Shown: positions 44,536 through 57,592, counted from the first letter of the stretch. The stretch is 64,000 nucleotides of DNA from Cryptococcus deneoformans JEC21 (GCF_000091045.1 NC_006686.1:409501-473500); one strand, 5' to 3'. Numbers and translations: made by a program. Notes: a model not told the origin generated them from the sequence alone.

Positions 44536-46966
44536 CTACTCCGTACTTTTGTTCATCCTGGTCGAGCCTCTTTCATTGCTCAATTCTTCTACCCATTGTG
44601 GCCAGCGCTCTCTCACCCTCACCATTAGTCGATCAATTCCTGCCACATTCCTCCCCCTCTCCCTTTGCTTTCTACCGAATTTGTACAAAAGCCTCACAGT
44701 CTCTTTATCAGGCGGTGGTATGGCACCGCTCCCCATTTCTTCCAACACGACATGACCAGCTTCTTCCACTTCCCCACATCTGCATAGACACTCTATCCAC
44801 CCATCCCATTGTTTCTTCTCCCAAACCAGACCCCATCGTCTTGCCCATCCCCACGATTTGCGCGCCTTGCCAAGCGAATAACTCCAGCCGCAGGTGTCCA
44901 GCATCACATTGATCGCAGCGCCGTAGACTTCTTGCACCGTTTCGCGAGGCTCACGTGCTCGACGTTGGACGAGCTCATCCCATACTTCGAACGCCTCGAA
45001 AAAGGCGCCTACGCGGCCATAGGCGTCCATAAGAGCCGTCAGAAGAGGTATATCGGGAGATATGAGAGGATCGAGTTTGACTAGTGTGTGAACATCGCGA
45101 ATGGCCTTAGTAATACCATTAATGCTTTCTTCTGACTCGACAGTGTTTCCTCTTCGAGCACGGGTGGCAAGTTGACCATACTGTTTGAGCAAGGACGATA
45201 AAATATAAGGAGAAGGAGAGTAACCAGCTCGATCCATGTCTTTCATCATACTGATAAACAAGTCCGGAGGAGTAAGGGGCGAATGCTTCCAGCTTAGGTT
45301 CAGGAATGTGGTAAGAATGGCTGAAAAGCCGGCGCGATCGATTGCGTTGGGGTTGAGCGCATGGAAATGTGAATAAACGTTATAAGCAGATATGTGATCA
45401 GGCGAAGCACGCATGAGAAGAATGAGGAGAGAAATTAAGTTGGTAGGGGTGAAATCCAGTGAAAGTGTGCGCATGTCGTCAAGCAACCGGATGACTGAAG
45501 CCATAGGCGGGGGCTGGGTGCGAGCACAAGCAACAAGGAGTTTTTCGTACACTTCTGCAAAACGCAGACGCGTATTTTCACTCTCAAGTTCGGCACTTGA
45601 GGCAAGAGACATGTACTGATCGTAGATTCGAAGGGCATCGTCAAGTCGGGTTTGTTTACGCGATGAGCACAGAGGAATGATAAGGGTTCGTGTGAGCTCA
45701 ACGTCGAGAGTCACACCTCTGCCTTGACATTCTTCGTACAGATGCATGGCCACTTCCAATGCTTCTCGGTGCTTGACATTCTGAAGGTAATGTCTGATCA
45801 CCTCTGCCCATACTTTTGAACCCGGTTCCGTCCCAGCCATTTGTTCGGCTGCATGGATCGCTGCAATAACGTCCGAGTATAAGACTTTGGACTTTGAGTC
45901 GATGAATTGGTCGAGTTGCTCAAGAGCCAAGGCGAGAATGGCGTTCTGTTGGACAGTAAGGCCTGCATCACGCATGCTGAGGACGGTGGTCTGAAGTTTG
46001 GAGAGATCGTGGACAGCGATGTAATATTGGACTTGAGCATCCCACATACGAGGTCCAACGCCTTCTAAAGTGAAGAAGTCCCATTTTTCCATGATCTGCT
46101 TAGCTTTCTCAAGCTCGCCATAAGCAATGTGCACTTGCATGACTTCGGCCTGGATATTTTGATTAAGGGTAACACCCTTTTGCTCCATCTCAGCTAGAAG
46201 AGGCTCAAGACGCTTTTTGTTTTGACTTGGATGAGAACGAATGATCCGAAGAAGCAGAATGTAGTCTTCTTGATTGAGTGGAGTCGTTTCTCGGAATCGT
46301 TGAATAACGATGTCGCTAAGAGCGATATCGGCATCAACTGCAGCGCGCAACATCAATCTCCAATTCACATCCTTCTTATCCATGGACAGGGCTATCTCTA
46401 AAGCTTCTCTGACCATCCCACAATTCACCAGTCCTTGAAATACCACATGTTTATGATCTCGCCTCACTGGATATCCAAATCTAGTGGGGAAATCTTCATA
46501 GATTCTTCGCAGTAATCGAAGGGCCTTGGGGGTCTTGGTCGTGCTTTCCGCCAATGCTTTCATGGCACCCAGTAGCTGCTCTTCCGACAGAAGGTTGGAA
46601 GGGATAGGATCATTGACAACCATGTAATACGCCTTGCTCATTGCTTCGAACGACCGCGTTTGAAGAGCATTTGCAAAGTCTTCGGCCGCAGTTTCCGGCG
46701 TCTGACTTTTTCGCACCCGAGAAAAGAAGGAGGTGAAAGGCGAGAGAAGGGAAGTAGTAGAGCTGAGCCGAGTCTGATACATGACATCGTTGCCTGTGAT
46801 GGAATAAGCCTTGCGAAGGAAGACACGCATAACGAGTGAACTTACGTATAGGCTCTTGAATAAGCTGCACCGATGACAGAAGAGGTGTGCGAGCCTTTCG
46901 CAGGGCTAAAACAGCATGCCGTCTCTGCAACAAATTCGCTGGATTACAGCGTGCTCTGAATGGCAT
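44536..46966 (-). CDS. Pentatricopeptide-repeat protein, probably mitochondrial
   Basis: Two exons. The first starts at the ATG 46964-46966 with MPFRARCNPANLLQRRHAV, then LRKARTPLL, an Arg-rich leader without acids that suits mitochondrial import. The second encodes about 750 residues of helical repeats, for example ALRLLRRIYEDFPTRFGYP, VVFQGLVNCGMVREALEIA, MWDAQVQYYIAVHDLSKLQ, LLTALMDAYGRVGAFFEAFEVWDELV and WIECLCRCGEVEEAGHVVLEEM, with the 35-residue PPR spacing. Such proteins bind organellar RNA. The intron is GTAAGT...CACAG, with the CCTATAC|GC junction. I cannot assign an orthologue. It is head-to-head with SKI3 over 293 bp and converges with MLH3. Confidence 0.8.
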
Positions 46967-47259
46967 TAGTTTTGCGCGCAGTTTTGAGTATGTCAGAGGT
47001 GGTTTTGGCTACCTCAATGTGCTTCGGCGCCATGTCTGGCTTGTTTTGTCGGATCGTTGTTGCTTGTTGTGTCGTTGTCGTCGAGGAGAAGAGATGATGG
47101 TATAAAAATTCCACGTCACGCATCGGCGTTTCTCCTCGTCTTCGTCGTCGTCGTCACAATTACAGCAGCAGCAGTGATCGGTGGGGCAGGAGTCGGAGGC
47201 CATCTACCATATACATAGACCATAAGACCGACTCTTTCAGCAACTACCACGAGACGGCC

Positions 47260-50200
47260 ATGGCTACGAAGAATGCCCTCAAGTCTATCAAGGCTCACTT
47301 AGGAGAAAAGAACTCCGAATCCGCTCTCTATGAGGCCACCGAACTTCTCAAGTCCATCGGCCCAGACTCACCAGAAGCTGATCAGGTGTAAGCCAGCTCA
47401 CCATGGAAATATGTTCGGAGCTGACTCGTCAAGTCTGGTCTTTCGAGGGCTCGCCCTCACTCAACTTCAAAGGCTGGACGAAGCGGAAAAGGTGAGTACA
47501 GCTCGTCTTCAGATCACAAAAGGCAGACTGATCAGAGGCAACAGTCATATCTTCATGCTTATAAATTGAATCCCAACAATCCTCTCGCATCCGTTGGGCT
47601 ACGGCGGCTGTACCACAAAAACCAAAGTTGGGAAAAGCTTGCGACTTTCTTAGAGGTGCAAGTGCAAACGACGTTTGAGAAGTAGGTAAACCTTTGCGAC
47701 ACCCAGCTAGTTCTGACAGTCATCACAGACAGGATGACGAAAAGCTTGCAGAGGTTCTTAAAGAATTATTAGAGGTCAGAGAGCAACATGGGCCTGAGGA
47801 AAAAGTGCAGGCATATCTTTTCCATTTGTGCAGATCACTGCTTACAACCACATAGCTTTATCGGACTCTTGATCTTCTTCTCCCTTCATCGCCTGTAGCG
47901 GGGCTTTTGCAGTCAGTGACGCCACCCCAAGGGACTTACATTCCTCTAGCCATCCCTGTCTACCCATCAGCATCTGACATCCTGCCGACTCTTCCTTCCC
48001 CTCTTCCCCACCCTGTTCACCTTGCTGGATCTCTTTCTCTCGCATTGGTATCCCTGATCCGCTCGGAAATTGAGATTAAACAGAAGATCGATGCACGGGT
48101 TAATAATGAGCGCAAGCGCCTAGGTGCTGGAACAGAGAAGGATGTCAGGAGGAAAGTCGACAGAGAAATACTCGGAACAGAAGGCATGAGGCTGGTCGAT
48201 CTCTGGAAAGAGATTGCAGGTCATCCACAAGTGGAAGAGGAGATTCGAAGAGAGGTTGAAATTCGGGAATTCGAATTTTGGAGGAGACTCGTCGCTGCTC
48301 TTCCGTATGTCATTATTCGTTGACTGGGCAATGGAGGCTCATACTCTGTGCAGTGTCGAAAATAAAATAGCTTCCAAAGAGTCTGCTGGTAAAGCCTCAC
48401 AAGCTGAGATGCCGGCCAACGCCTCCAACGAACTTGTTGAGCCGGCGCTCTTCAAAGCCAAACAATATGTAGCTCCGAATCGCACAGAAGCTCTCTCTCA
48501 TGTCAATGCGCTCGCCGATGGCTTCGTCCTACTCGATATCTCGGCCAAGGGCGCCGAGGAGGGCTGGCGATGGGTGTTAGAGGGCAAAGATGAGCCTACT
48601 TTGTGTATGTGTTTTCTCTATCATATATCAAATTGTACTAATTGTCCTTTAGTCTATGATATTGATTTGCTTCACAAGTATTCTGAAGCGTTTCCCAACT
48701 CTCCTATGGCATGCTTTATAGAAGAATACTGCCGGTGGTTCAAACGTCCTTTGCCGGAAACGGAGGAAGATTCTTCAAAAACAGAAGCATACGAAAGAGA
48801 CGAGAAAGCCGAGGGTTCTGTAAAGCACCGGAAGAGTCACAAGGGCGGGCGAGGTGCTTTAACAAAGAGACAATCTCGTCGAGCCCATCTGCGGGAAATC
48901 CATGTGTCAGAGGACGTTGAAAAGGAGGAAAGAGAGGAGCTGTTCTCGTCGATGACTGTTAGTCTCCATTCTGTGTAATTCAAGTACTGACGGGAATTTC
49001 AGAAACTTGTCGACCAACTTCCGATGTCCATTTTTGCCCATAGGGTGATGGCGAGAATCGCGCTTGAAGATGAAGATTGGTCCAGCGCGATAAGCTTTGC
49101 TGAGAAGGCCCGCAAGCTTCTTACCGGACTGGAAGCTGAGAGAGGTATCACTCTTTCCAAGTAAGTACATGATTAACTAACGTTATATGTCACTAACACA
49201 TTCTTTAGCGTTCGCGCAGACCTCGATACAGTTCTGGGCGTAGCCCTCGTCCCGCATTACCCTCCCAAACACCATGTCCGTGCAGCGCGCATCCTTGAGA
49301 CAGTGCTCAAAATCCATCCGACCAATAATGAGGCCCGTTTTGCCCGTGCACAAATTTACGAAACTGCCGGCCAATGGTCTGATGCTCGTCATCATTTCGA
49401 AAAAATTGTCCAAGATGGCGGGAGCGAAAAGGAAAGGTTGGATTCAAAGGAAGAAGTCGGCTGGTGTTTGGCCAACGAAGGAAAGCTCGAGGAAGGGAGA
49501 GATATATTGGAGGAGGTCATAGAAGTCAGAGACACCAAGACAGAAAAAGAAAAAGAGGCAGAAGCAAGGGAGAGGGGGAGGACTTGGTGGAGATTGGGCA
49601 GGACTGAGTGGATGATCGGAGGTGAGTCTTGGGGTCCTCGAAAGACTATCCAATCGAAGTTAACAAGATGATTGCCTTTTTAGATGAGGAAAGTAAGCAA
49701 CATGCCGAAGAATGGTTTATGGCATCTGTCCGTGCACACCCAGACTTTGCGGCGTCTTACACTTCCCTTGGAGTCTGTTACTCATCCGCAACCCCTCCCG
49801 ATAACGAGCGTGCCCTCAAATGCTTTCAACGAGCTTTCGAGCTTGACGCCACAGAAACTGATGCCGCTTATCGACTGGCAAATGGATACGCCGATGAAGA
49901 TGAGTGGGCAAGGGTGAGGACGATCGCCGTGCGTGTGATGGAAGGCGAAGGGGGTCTGGAGGGTGTGGCGGGCGGGGACGTATTGAACGCTAAAGGAAGA
50001 TTTGCTCCGCAAAATGGTTGGGCTTGGAAAGCACTCGGCTCTTCCGAGATGCATTATAAAAAATATGCTGAGGCCGCCGCCGCCTATCAGATCGCTCTTC
50101 GTGCCGATGATCAGGATGTATCCACGTGGATTATGTTAGGCGAGAGTTACGTCAAGTGCGGGCGACACATGGCAGGACTCAAGACATTTGACCATGCCCT

Positions 50201-52421
50201 AACCCTCGATCCCGACAACTGGCGCGCTCTCTACAATATCGGTCAAACTCAAAGCCAGCTCGGCGCTTTCGACAAAGCCATTGAAGCCTATCAGAAAGTC
50301 TTGGAAATCACCCAGGATGAGGATGTTGGTGTAATTGCGGCTTTGGCGGAGGCGAACCTTTCTCTCGGACGACAGACCGGAACGGGAGGCTTTAGAGAAA
50401 GGTCAAGAGGAGCATTCCATCGAGCGATCGAGTTGGCTATGAAGGTGCTCAAGTCAGGAAAGGCTCACAAGGCATGGGGATGGAAGCTTATTGGCGACGC
50501 TACCTATGAATTGAGCGGACAAGAATCAAATATTGAGGAGGCGCAGGATTCGTTTACGGTTGTACAACCGGTGCTGATTTTCCTTGTTGAAGATGACACC
50601 GATCGTCGGTCAACAACACCAGGTGTCGGCCATGCAGCAAATCTCCTTCAAGATGTTGTCTCCACCACCACTTCTCTCCGGGCTTCGATCTTCGCTTTCG
50701 CGTATCGTGCCCATATTCTCAAGAACGAGCCCCGTGTTATCGATCCAGCATTGTATGACTATGCCAGCGCCTTGCATACATTGGCTGGCAAACTTATCGA
50801 AAGCGATGAGAGGAAGCAATGTCTTAAGACCGCTATCAGCGCTGTAAGGGCAGCTTTGGATAGGAACGCAGGCGATGAAAGGCTTTGGAATGCTTTGGGT
50901 GTGATTTGTGCGACTGCTGGCCCACAAGTTGCTCAACACGCTTTTGTAGTGTCTCTCGAGCTCTACAGCAAGGATCCAGTTGTTTGGGTCAACTTGGGAT
51001 ACTTGTATCTGCATTTGGATGATCTCGATCTCGCCAATCAATGTTTCCTCAAGGCTCAAATCATTGATCCCGATTCTGCGAGGGCTTGGTATGGACAAGG
51101 CCTGTTAGCTGACCGACATGGTGATAAAGAGCATGCCAAGGCACTCTTTTCACACTCAGTGACACTCTCAGCCCAATCCCTTCTAGAAGCGGACCTTGCT
51201 CTTGCAGCGGCGACTTTCGCCCAATTCTTCCGCCCCAACGCTTCTGTTGATTCTAGTCTTCTTCATCAACCCGCGTTTGCCCTCAAGCATTACTGTCATC
51301 AGCGCCCGCGCGATTCCACTGCTGCTCATCTCTATGCTCTCATATGCGAGCGATTGGGTCTTGTCGAGGAAGCAGCGTTGTCACTTGAAAATGCCGCTGC
51401 TGTGTTGGAAGAGGAATTTGAGCGAGTTGAATCGGGGGAAATTGAAAACCTTTATTCTGTTGCCCTTTGCAACCTCGGTCGAGTTCGCCTTTCTGCTGGC
51501 GTGTACTTAGAATCTCTTGATGCGCTCAACAACTGCTGGGAGCTCATTGCGTCTTCATCTGAACCGAGTGCAGTTTCTCTAAAGCCGCAATGCAAGCTCC
51601 TGCAAGGTTTGGCATTCTACTGGCTTGGACAGATTGATGAAAGCCTGGAGGCATTCCAAGCAAGTTTAGACGCAGCGACACAGAATCAGGACTACGATGT
51701 CAAGGAGAAGGTGGCAGTGCTCCTGAGTAGAACGTTGTGGGGGTTGGGAGGGAATGATGCGAAGGAGACAGCAAAAAGTAACCTCATGGAATGGTATGTA
51801 ATTGCCGGTCTGCATATAGTGAAATCGATATACTTATCTCGTTATTACAGTTTGGCTCGAGAAAGACCATCTCTTGGAGTTATCTCTACTCTGGCGGCCA
51901 TTGCGCTCGTATCCTCCGACGCAGATCTTACTAATGCTGCTGTCTCCGAGCTCCTTACTCGACCTATCGCGGAGAGAGTACAAGATCCTTCTGGACAGGC
52001 CAATCTCGTGCTCTATCTACAAGCTATCTCTGAGGGTCGAGAGGAAGACGCCTACAATACATTACAGTCCGCTTCTCAGGCCGCACCAGCATCTCGAAGC
52101 ATACGGAACCGCCTTGTAGAAGCCCTCATCAAGGCTGGCAAATCAAAGGAAGCGCTTGATGTTCTCGCTGTTAAAAATGTTAAGGAAGGAACTGCTGAAG
52201 TCAAAGCCAAGGAGGAAAGATTGCTTGGCATAGGAGAGTTGATGGAAGGAGATGCGAAGGGGATGAAAGGAGTAGTCAGGAGCGTAATGCTTGCACCTTG
52301 GGAAGATGAGAGCTGGCAGGCTTTGGCGTGGGGAAAGAAAGTGGTTGAAGAGGCGGGCTTGATTGAGACCAAAGATGGGGCGAAAGATGACGCCGCGACT
52401 AAATTAGATCTTACAGAATGA
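47260..52421 (+). CDS. SKI3: Ski complex TPR scaffold Ski3 (TTC37/SKIC3)
   Basis: Ski3 is the TPR scaffold joining Ski2 helicase and Ski8, and feeds mRNA to the cytoplasmic exosome. The ATG is at 47260 (MATKNALKSIKAHLGEKN). Early TPRs include SALYEATELLKSIGPDSPEADQV and RGLALTQLQRLDEAEKSYLHAYKLNPNNPLA. The protein is roughly 1,450 residues with TPRs along its length, e.g. AWKALGSSEMHYKKYAEAAAA, ALTLDPDNWRALYNIGQTQ, VWVNLGYLYLHLDDLDLANQCF and ARAWYGQGLLADRHGDKEHA. Length and repeat layout fit Ski3; no other giant TPR protein fits as well. Introns cluster in the 5' half. One 57 nt intron in the 3' half (51794-51850) is a multiple of three without stops. The end is the TGA at 52419-52421. Confidence 0.85.
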
Positions 52422-52482
52422 TCGAACAAATGATATGTGATTAAGAAGGCATCAAACGATTTCAACAATGCATTGCAAGTAC

Positions 52483-52498
52483 ATATATATATATATAT
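52483..52498. repeat. (AT)8 microsatellite
   Basis: Eight AT units lie about 60 bp downstream of SKI3. Confidence 0.9.
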
Positions 52499-53294
52499 AC
52501 CACAATGCAACCGTTGTCGCTCCGTGCTCAGCGAGTGGTTGTAGATTTTAGAGTAACACCACTACGCGTTAATCGGAGCTATATAGGCAGCCATTTTCTG
52601 GCTACTCACGCGGCACGATAGCATGAAACAATTCATTAGCGAGATAAGAGGAGATAAATCTTTATTAGCTCCCCATATGCTTGTTGTTGATGAAGGATGA
52701 TTACCAAATAATAGGCTTGTTGAAATGTGAGGATTGATGCCCCGCTGCTGGCAATCTTGCGGCAAAGATAAGGTGTTTCCTCAATAGGTATGGAATATAT
52801 ACTGTTGACAGGCCATACGCAGGGCGTTCATCATGTCATCAGCGTGCGGTCGGCAGCCAGCAATTAATGATGGGCCGGACGAGGTCCTGCTGGAGGACCC
52901 AGGAACGGACGGATGATGCACTATTCCTGCGCTGTGTACATCATATAGTATTAAGAGGATGTAAAGTAGTGTTTATAGCAGCATTCTTGCGCTTCTTCAT
53001 GCGTGGGACTCATACATAGGTCCGAAGAAAGAAAATATGGTAAACAGGAGACTTGTAAAGATACTGACCTAACTGACGGTAAGAAGAAGATCATAATAAT
53101 AAACTTAAGTTCCCACCAGTAGTAGCCGTGCGTGGCTCAATTAATGTGACCGTCTAAAAATCTGGATTTGAGATCCGGAAGTCAAACGCTAAGAACGAAG
53201 AAGGTTCCGGACCTGGATCTGCCCAAATGCCTGGATCTCAACTGTCTTGTAGTAATACTACGATGGGTCGATGATGGCAGGTAGCGATGTGAGC

Positions 53295-53320
53295 AGAAGA
53301 AGAAGTAGTAGTAGTAGTAT
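53295..53320. repeat. AGA then TAG triplet microsatellite
   Basis: About three AGA units run into about five TAG units in the intergenic spacer. Confidence 0.85.
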
Positions 53321-54261
53321 TTAGTTACTACTCTTGCCCGACGCGGCAAAACTAACTTTTGAGAACCGCTTCGTAGACGAAAGTCCCCATCAGCAGATAA
53401 AGGGGTGAAAAATCTGCCCTTATGAAAAAAAAATAGTAGTAATGATGATGTGCGAGGTGGGGGTGTATCTCGCTGGACCAAGTCGAGTCGACGACGAAGT
53501 GCATGCCTACTACGGTCTGAGTACGCAGAAAAAGGTACTTCTTTTGTAACATTTCATGCTACAATAGTATTGCATATGCAACGTACCATTTTTGCCATGC
53601 TTTTAGCCAAGATCAGTTAAGGGGGACTCTTCTTGCTCACAATCAACTCTAATGGCGGGCAGGCAATATTTAAATAAAAAGGTTCGGGATCTGTCCATAA
53701 TTAATTGATTTTTTTTCTGCATTCGTTATCGGCTATGTCCGGCCTACCACTCGTCGCCACAAAATCGTTACAACTCGCTATGGTTTTACATGCACATTCT
53801 AGACCCATTCCCCCGATTGCCTTTCAAGGCCATCCATTAAGGTTTATAACGCCCCGCACACCGGGCGTACATTGAAATGGTGATGCCATGTGCGGCAGCG
53901 TATAATCGTTGACAATTGCCGAGAGTTATGCTGTCTGCTGTTGTATGCCCTCATCGTACCATCATTTTCGCGATCGACAACAACACAACAAAGAAGCAGC
54001 GAATGAAGAGCGGAAGATGATCGCAAGTTGCTTTACGGAAAAAGAGAAAATCTTGACACTTACTTACACAGCGCATCGTTGACAGAGAAGCAACGGACTC
54101 ACAGGTATAGGAATTAGGAAGTATAACTAACAATAATAGCCTATCATCGAACCACCCAGGCCCCCTCCTCTCGTCGTCCACTTTTACTCAACATATTGTA
54201 GGAGCCGCCTATAACCTCACACTCTGCCTTGGACCCTAGTATCCAACGCCATCTTACTATA

Positions 54262-56201
54262 ATGTGGTGTAAACTACTAACGACCGCCTTGCTGGCTTTC
54301 GCTCTGGGGTCAGTCGTCGGAACCGCCAGATACACCCATGGTCTACGTGGTCGAAGACCTGCTGCTCTTGCCTCAATGAGGGAGGCTAAAAGGGAGGCTC
54401 TCGCTAGAGAGACGTCAAGAATGGAGGAAAGCCGTGCACTCCTGGAAAGGCACCCAAAAAGGAAGTTTTACAACAACAGAACTTCCGGTATGTAGCTCTT
54501 TCTCTACTGACTACCAAGCCCTTATAGTCTATTTCAGAATTCTTCATCAAATATCTTCCTGATGTCCAGTTCGACCTTGGTGAGGTTTACAGCGGCCTCA
54601 TACCTATCGACTACAACAACCAGTCGGAAGCCCTCTTCTTCGTTTTCCAGCCGAAATTGGGAAAAGACTCCAAAGATCTCACAATTTGGCTCAACGGCGG
54701 TCCCGGATGTAGCTCTCTAGAGGGTTGGTTCCAAGAGAACGGTTTATGGATTTGGCAACCTGGAACGTATGCGCCTGTTATCAACCCCTACTCATGGGTA
54801 AATTTGACTAACATGCTCTGGTGAGTCTTTTACACCAACTCAATTCAATACGAGCTTTATTTGTGGTGTAGGGTAGAGCAACCTATTGGCACTGGGTTCT
54901 CAATCGGTACGCCTAAGGCTACGACAGAAGAAGAGATTGCCCAGGACTTTATCAAATGGTTCAAGAACTTCCAGGATATCTTTGGAATCAAAAACTATAA
55001 AATTTATGTCACTGGAGAATCATATGCAGGTCGCTATGTACCTTATATCAGCGCGGCAATGTTGGATGCGCAAGACAAAACATATTACAATCTTTCTGGT
55101 AAGTGGTAATGCATTTCCAGCATAGTATTGTATTGAATCAAATAGGGGCCCTTATGTACGACCCTACTATCGGTGAAACCATCAATGTGCAAGAAGAGAT
55201 CCTTACCTATTCTTTCGTCGAAGCCAATGCCAATCTTTTCAATTTCAACAAAACCACCATGGCTGAACTCAAACAGCTCCACGAGGTCTGCGGTTACAAG
55301 GAGTATATAGACAGGTACTTTAAGTTTCCTCCGACTGAAAACCAGCCCCCACTTTTTTTCGACTACAACGATCCCGTGGACATAATGTGTGACATCTTCG
55401 GTATGGTCAATGATCTGGCCCTCCAGATCAACCCTTGTTTTAATATTTACGGGGTTGTGAGCTGAAATTCTTGTTTGTTTTTTGGGCCTTCTCACTAATT
55501 GAATTTGTGCACAGAATCTCATGTGTCCTCTCCCGTGGGACGTCCTTGGCATGCCTACTCAGCTCAACTATGCACCCGGTGGCGTCTACTTCAACAGATC
55601 CGAAGTTAAAGCTGCAATTCACGCTCCCAAGCATATTGAGTGGGCCGGCTGTGCAGCTAGCCCAGTCTTTGTTGGGGGCGAAGGAGGGCCTCAAAGTAAC
55701 GGAGACTTGTCAGTGGATCCTATTCAAAAGGTCCTGCCTAGAGTTATCGAGGCTACAAATAGGGTCTTAGTCAGTAATGGTGACTTTGGTAAGTTTCACT
55801 GCTCAAATAAACATTGCATACTTCTGACTTCGTTCTAGATATGGTTATCATTACCAATGGCACCCTTCTTGCTATTCAGAATATGACTTGGAATGGGCAT
55901 CTTGGGTTCCAATCTCCCCCTTCGGAATACATTGTTATCGATATCAACGACACCCAATGGTCATCTGTCTTTGAGAGCAACGGCCTCCATGGATATCCCG
56001 GTACTCAAGGCGTGATGGGCATTCAGGCGAGTCTTCACTACATGCTATTTACAACAAAATACTGACACGTCAATCTAGCACTACGAGCGAGGTCTTATGT
56101 GGGCAGAAACTTTCCAATCAGGCCACATGCAGCCTCAGTACCAGCCGAGATCTGCTTATAGGCACCTGCAGTGGCTCCTTGGTCATGTAGACAGACTGTA
56201 A
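54262..56201 (+). CDS. Secreted or vacuolar serine carboxypeptidase (peptidase family S10)
   Basis: This enzyme removes C-terminal residues from peptides in the secretory pathway, vacuole or outside the cell. The ATG is at 54262 with a clear signal peptide ([20 protein letters not shown]). A charged propeptide with RR and PKRK sites follows, consistent with Kex2-type processing. The substrate-binding motif [13 protein letters not shown], nucleophile [11 protein letters not shown], Asp in SNGDFDMVI and His in [10 protein letters not shown] form a complete triad. Cys residues and at least eight N-x-S/T sites suit a glycosylated, disulfide-bonded protein. There is no C-terminal anchor, so a Kex1-type membrane form is unlikely. 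The gene has six or seven exons. The stop is at 56199-56201. Confidence 0.9.
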
Positions 56202-57592
56202 CGATCTCTTTATCCATCTGATCATTGACTGGTTAGCCTTCCAAGTTGCAGTGAAGTTTATTTTGAAAGCTTAGGACAATTATTTTATTGGATGAAGCAA
56301 GGAGGATTGTGTGAGTAGTTTTACCTCCATTGTGTATGGCAAACATTTCTGTTTCTTGTTATAATGGCTTCGTGTAATAACAACCGCCGATGAATGTCCC
56401 ATTCAACATGTGGCGTACTACTGCAGAGTTCTTGTCGAAGCTCGTAGTTCTCAACTCCAGTTGATCTTTTCCTGTTGCCGCCCACCAACATAATAAAAGC
56501 ACAGCACTAAGTACAACTGTAGTATGTGCAGGACGGCAACGTAATGGACATCGCAGCAGGAAGACGGACGAGCAGTAGAGCGCACAGCTGTACGGTTCGT
56601 ATAAAGAATCTCACAGTTCGTGAGTGCATTCGTTGTCGCGGGGATGACCTTCCATTCTAAGTCAAGATCACAAATTCAATATCATCTTGTTATGGCATTT
56701 ATCGCCATCATCCATCCTTACAATAATAGACGATTAGCGATGAAATGGTCATCTGGAGTACTGTGGCGCGGCAGGCATCATCACATTCCTACAGCACAAT
56801 TATGCATTAACGTAGCTTGCGCTTCATTCTCCGGGTGAAATACTGCCCTAAACATTGGTAATGATAGTGGTACAGTAATAGTAGATAATAATAACGCTTT
56901 TCACGAAAATATACTGTAGCAAGAGCACAGGGTATTGAACTGATAAGTGACCGACGAAACATCCGGTCCATCGAGTGGTGAAGCGGGTCGTCGGACGTCC
57001 GCCGGAACACTTTTTTTAATGAAGTAAAATTCTATATAAGTATGACTACTAGTTGTAATCACATTATTATCAATTTTCAACCCCATCATCATCACTGCTG
57101 CTCTTCTTGATGAGAATGAGAAATGAGACAGGAACGTCATCAACATGAGCATTTTTATATTTCAGGCTTTATTTATTATTAGGCCCTATATTGCCAAAGA
57201 AGAAGGAAAGAATAGGAGCTACGTAGAACTGGCCTTCGCCTCTCGCCCCCCGCGGCCCTCCTGCATCATCGACAACCGAGAACATCAAATGATCGCCGAG
57301 CCGAACCTACTACGCAGGACGATGGTCGTCGTCGTGCACTTTTGAGTGAGGGTGCAATTACGTAACTTGACACCCATTGATGACGTCGTCGTATGACCGA
57401 AAGGGGACAACAGGCTCATTTGGTGCGCTTTTCGCATTTTGAACGAGATCTTCCTTGTCTTTCTTTTCATTCCAGAATTTCTCTTAAAGGTGATCTTTAC
57501 CGCCCGCATCCTTTCTGTAGACAACAGTTCCATACCATCCCAACAAGCGTCACTATCTATCTCACACAATAACCTACAATAATTAAGCGATT
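56202..57592. other. Long gene-free spacer upstream of MARVEL-like gene
   Basis: No gene is supported in 1.39 kb. It is AT-rich. Small open frames at 57145-57345 (+) and 57285-57569 (-) lack family features. A TGACGTCG element lies at 57381-57388. Confidence 0.5.

Larger units (their letters stand above)
52422..54261. other. Long gene-free spacer
   Basis: No gene is supported in 1.84 kb, the largest gap in the window. It holds an (AT)n run (52483-52498), an AGA/TAG triplet run (about 53295-53320), a T-run near 53710 and scattered short open frames without family features. I found no A-box/B-box pair indicating a tRNA. It should include the SKI3 3' end and the carboxypeptidase promoter. Confidence 0.55.

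Noticed and set aside
53090..53180. tRNA-like sequence in the long spacer
   Set aside because: A TGGCTCAATTA A-box-like stretch is present, but no B box (GGTTCGANNCC) or foldable T arm follows.
57145..57569. Small open frames on both strands upstream of the MARVEL gene
   Set aside because: Low-complexity or random composition, no conserved motif, overlapping each other on opposite strands.
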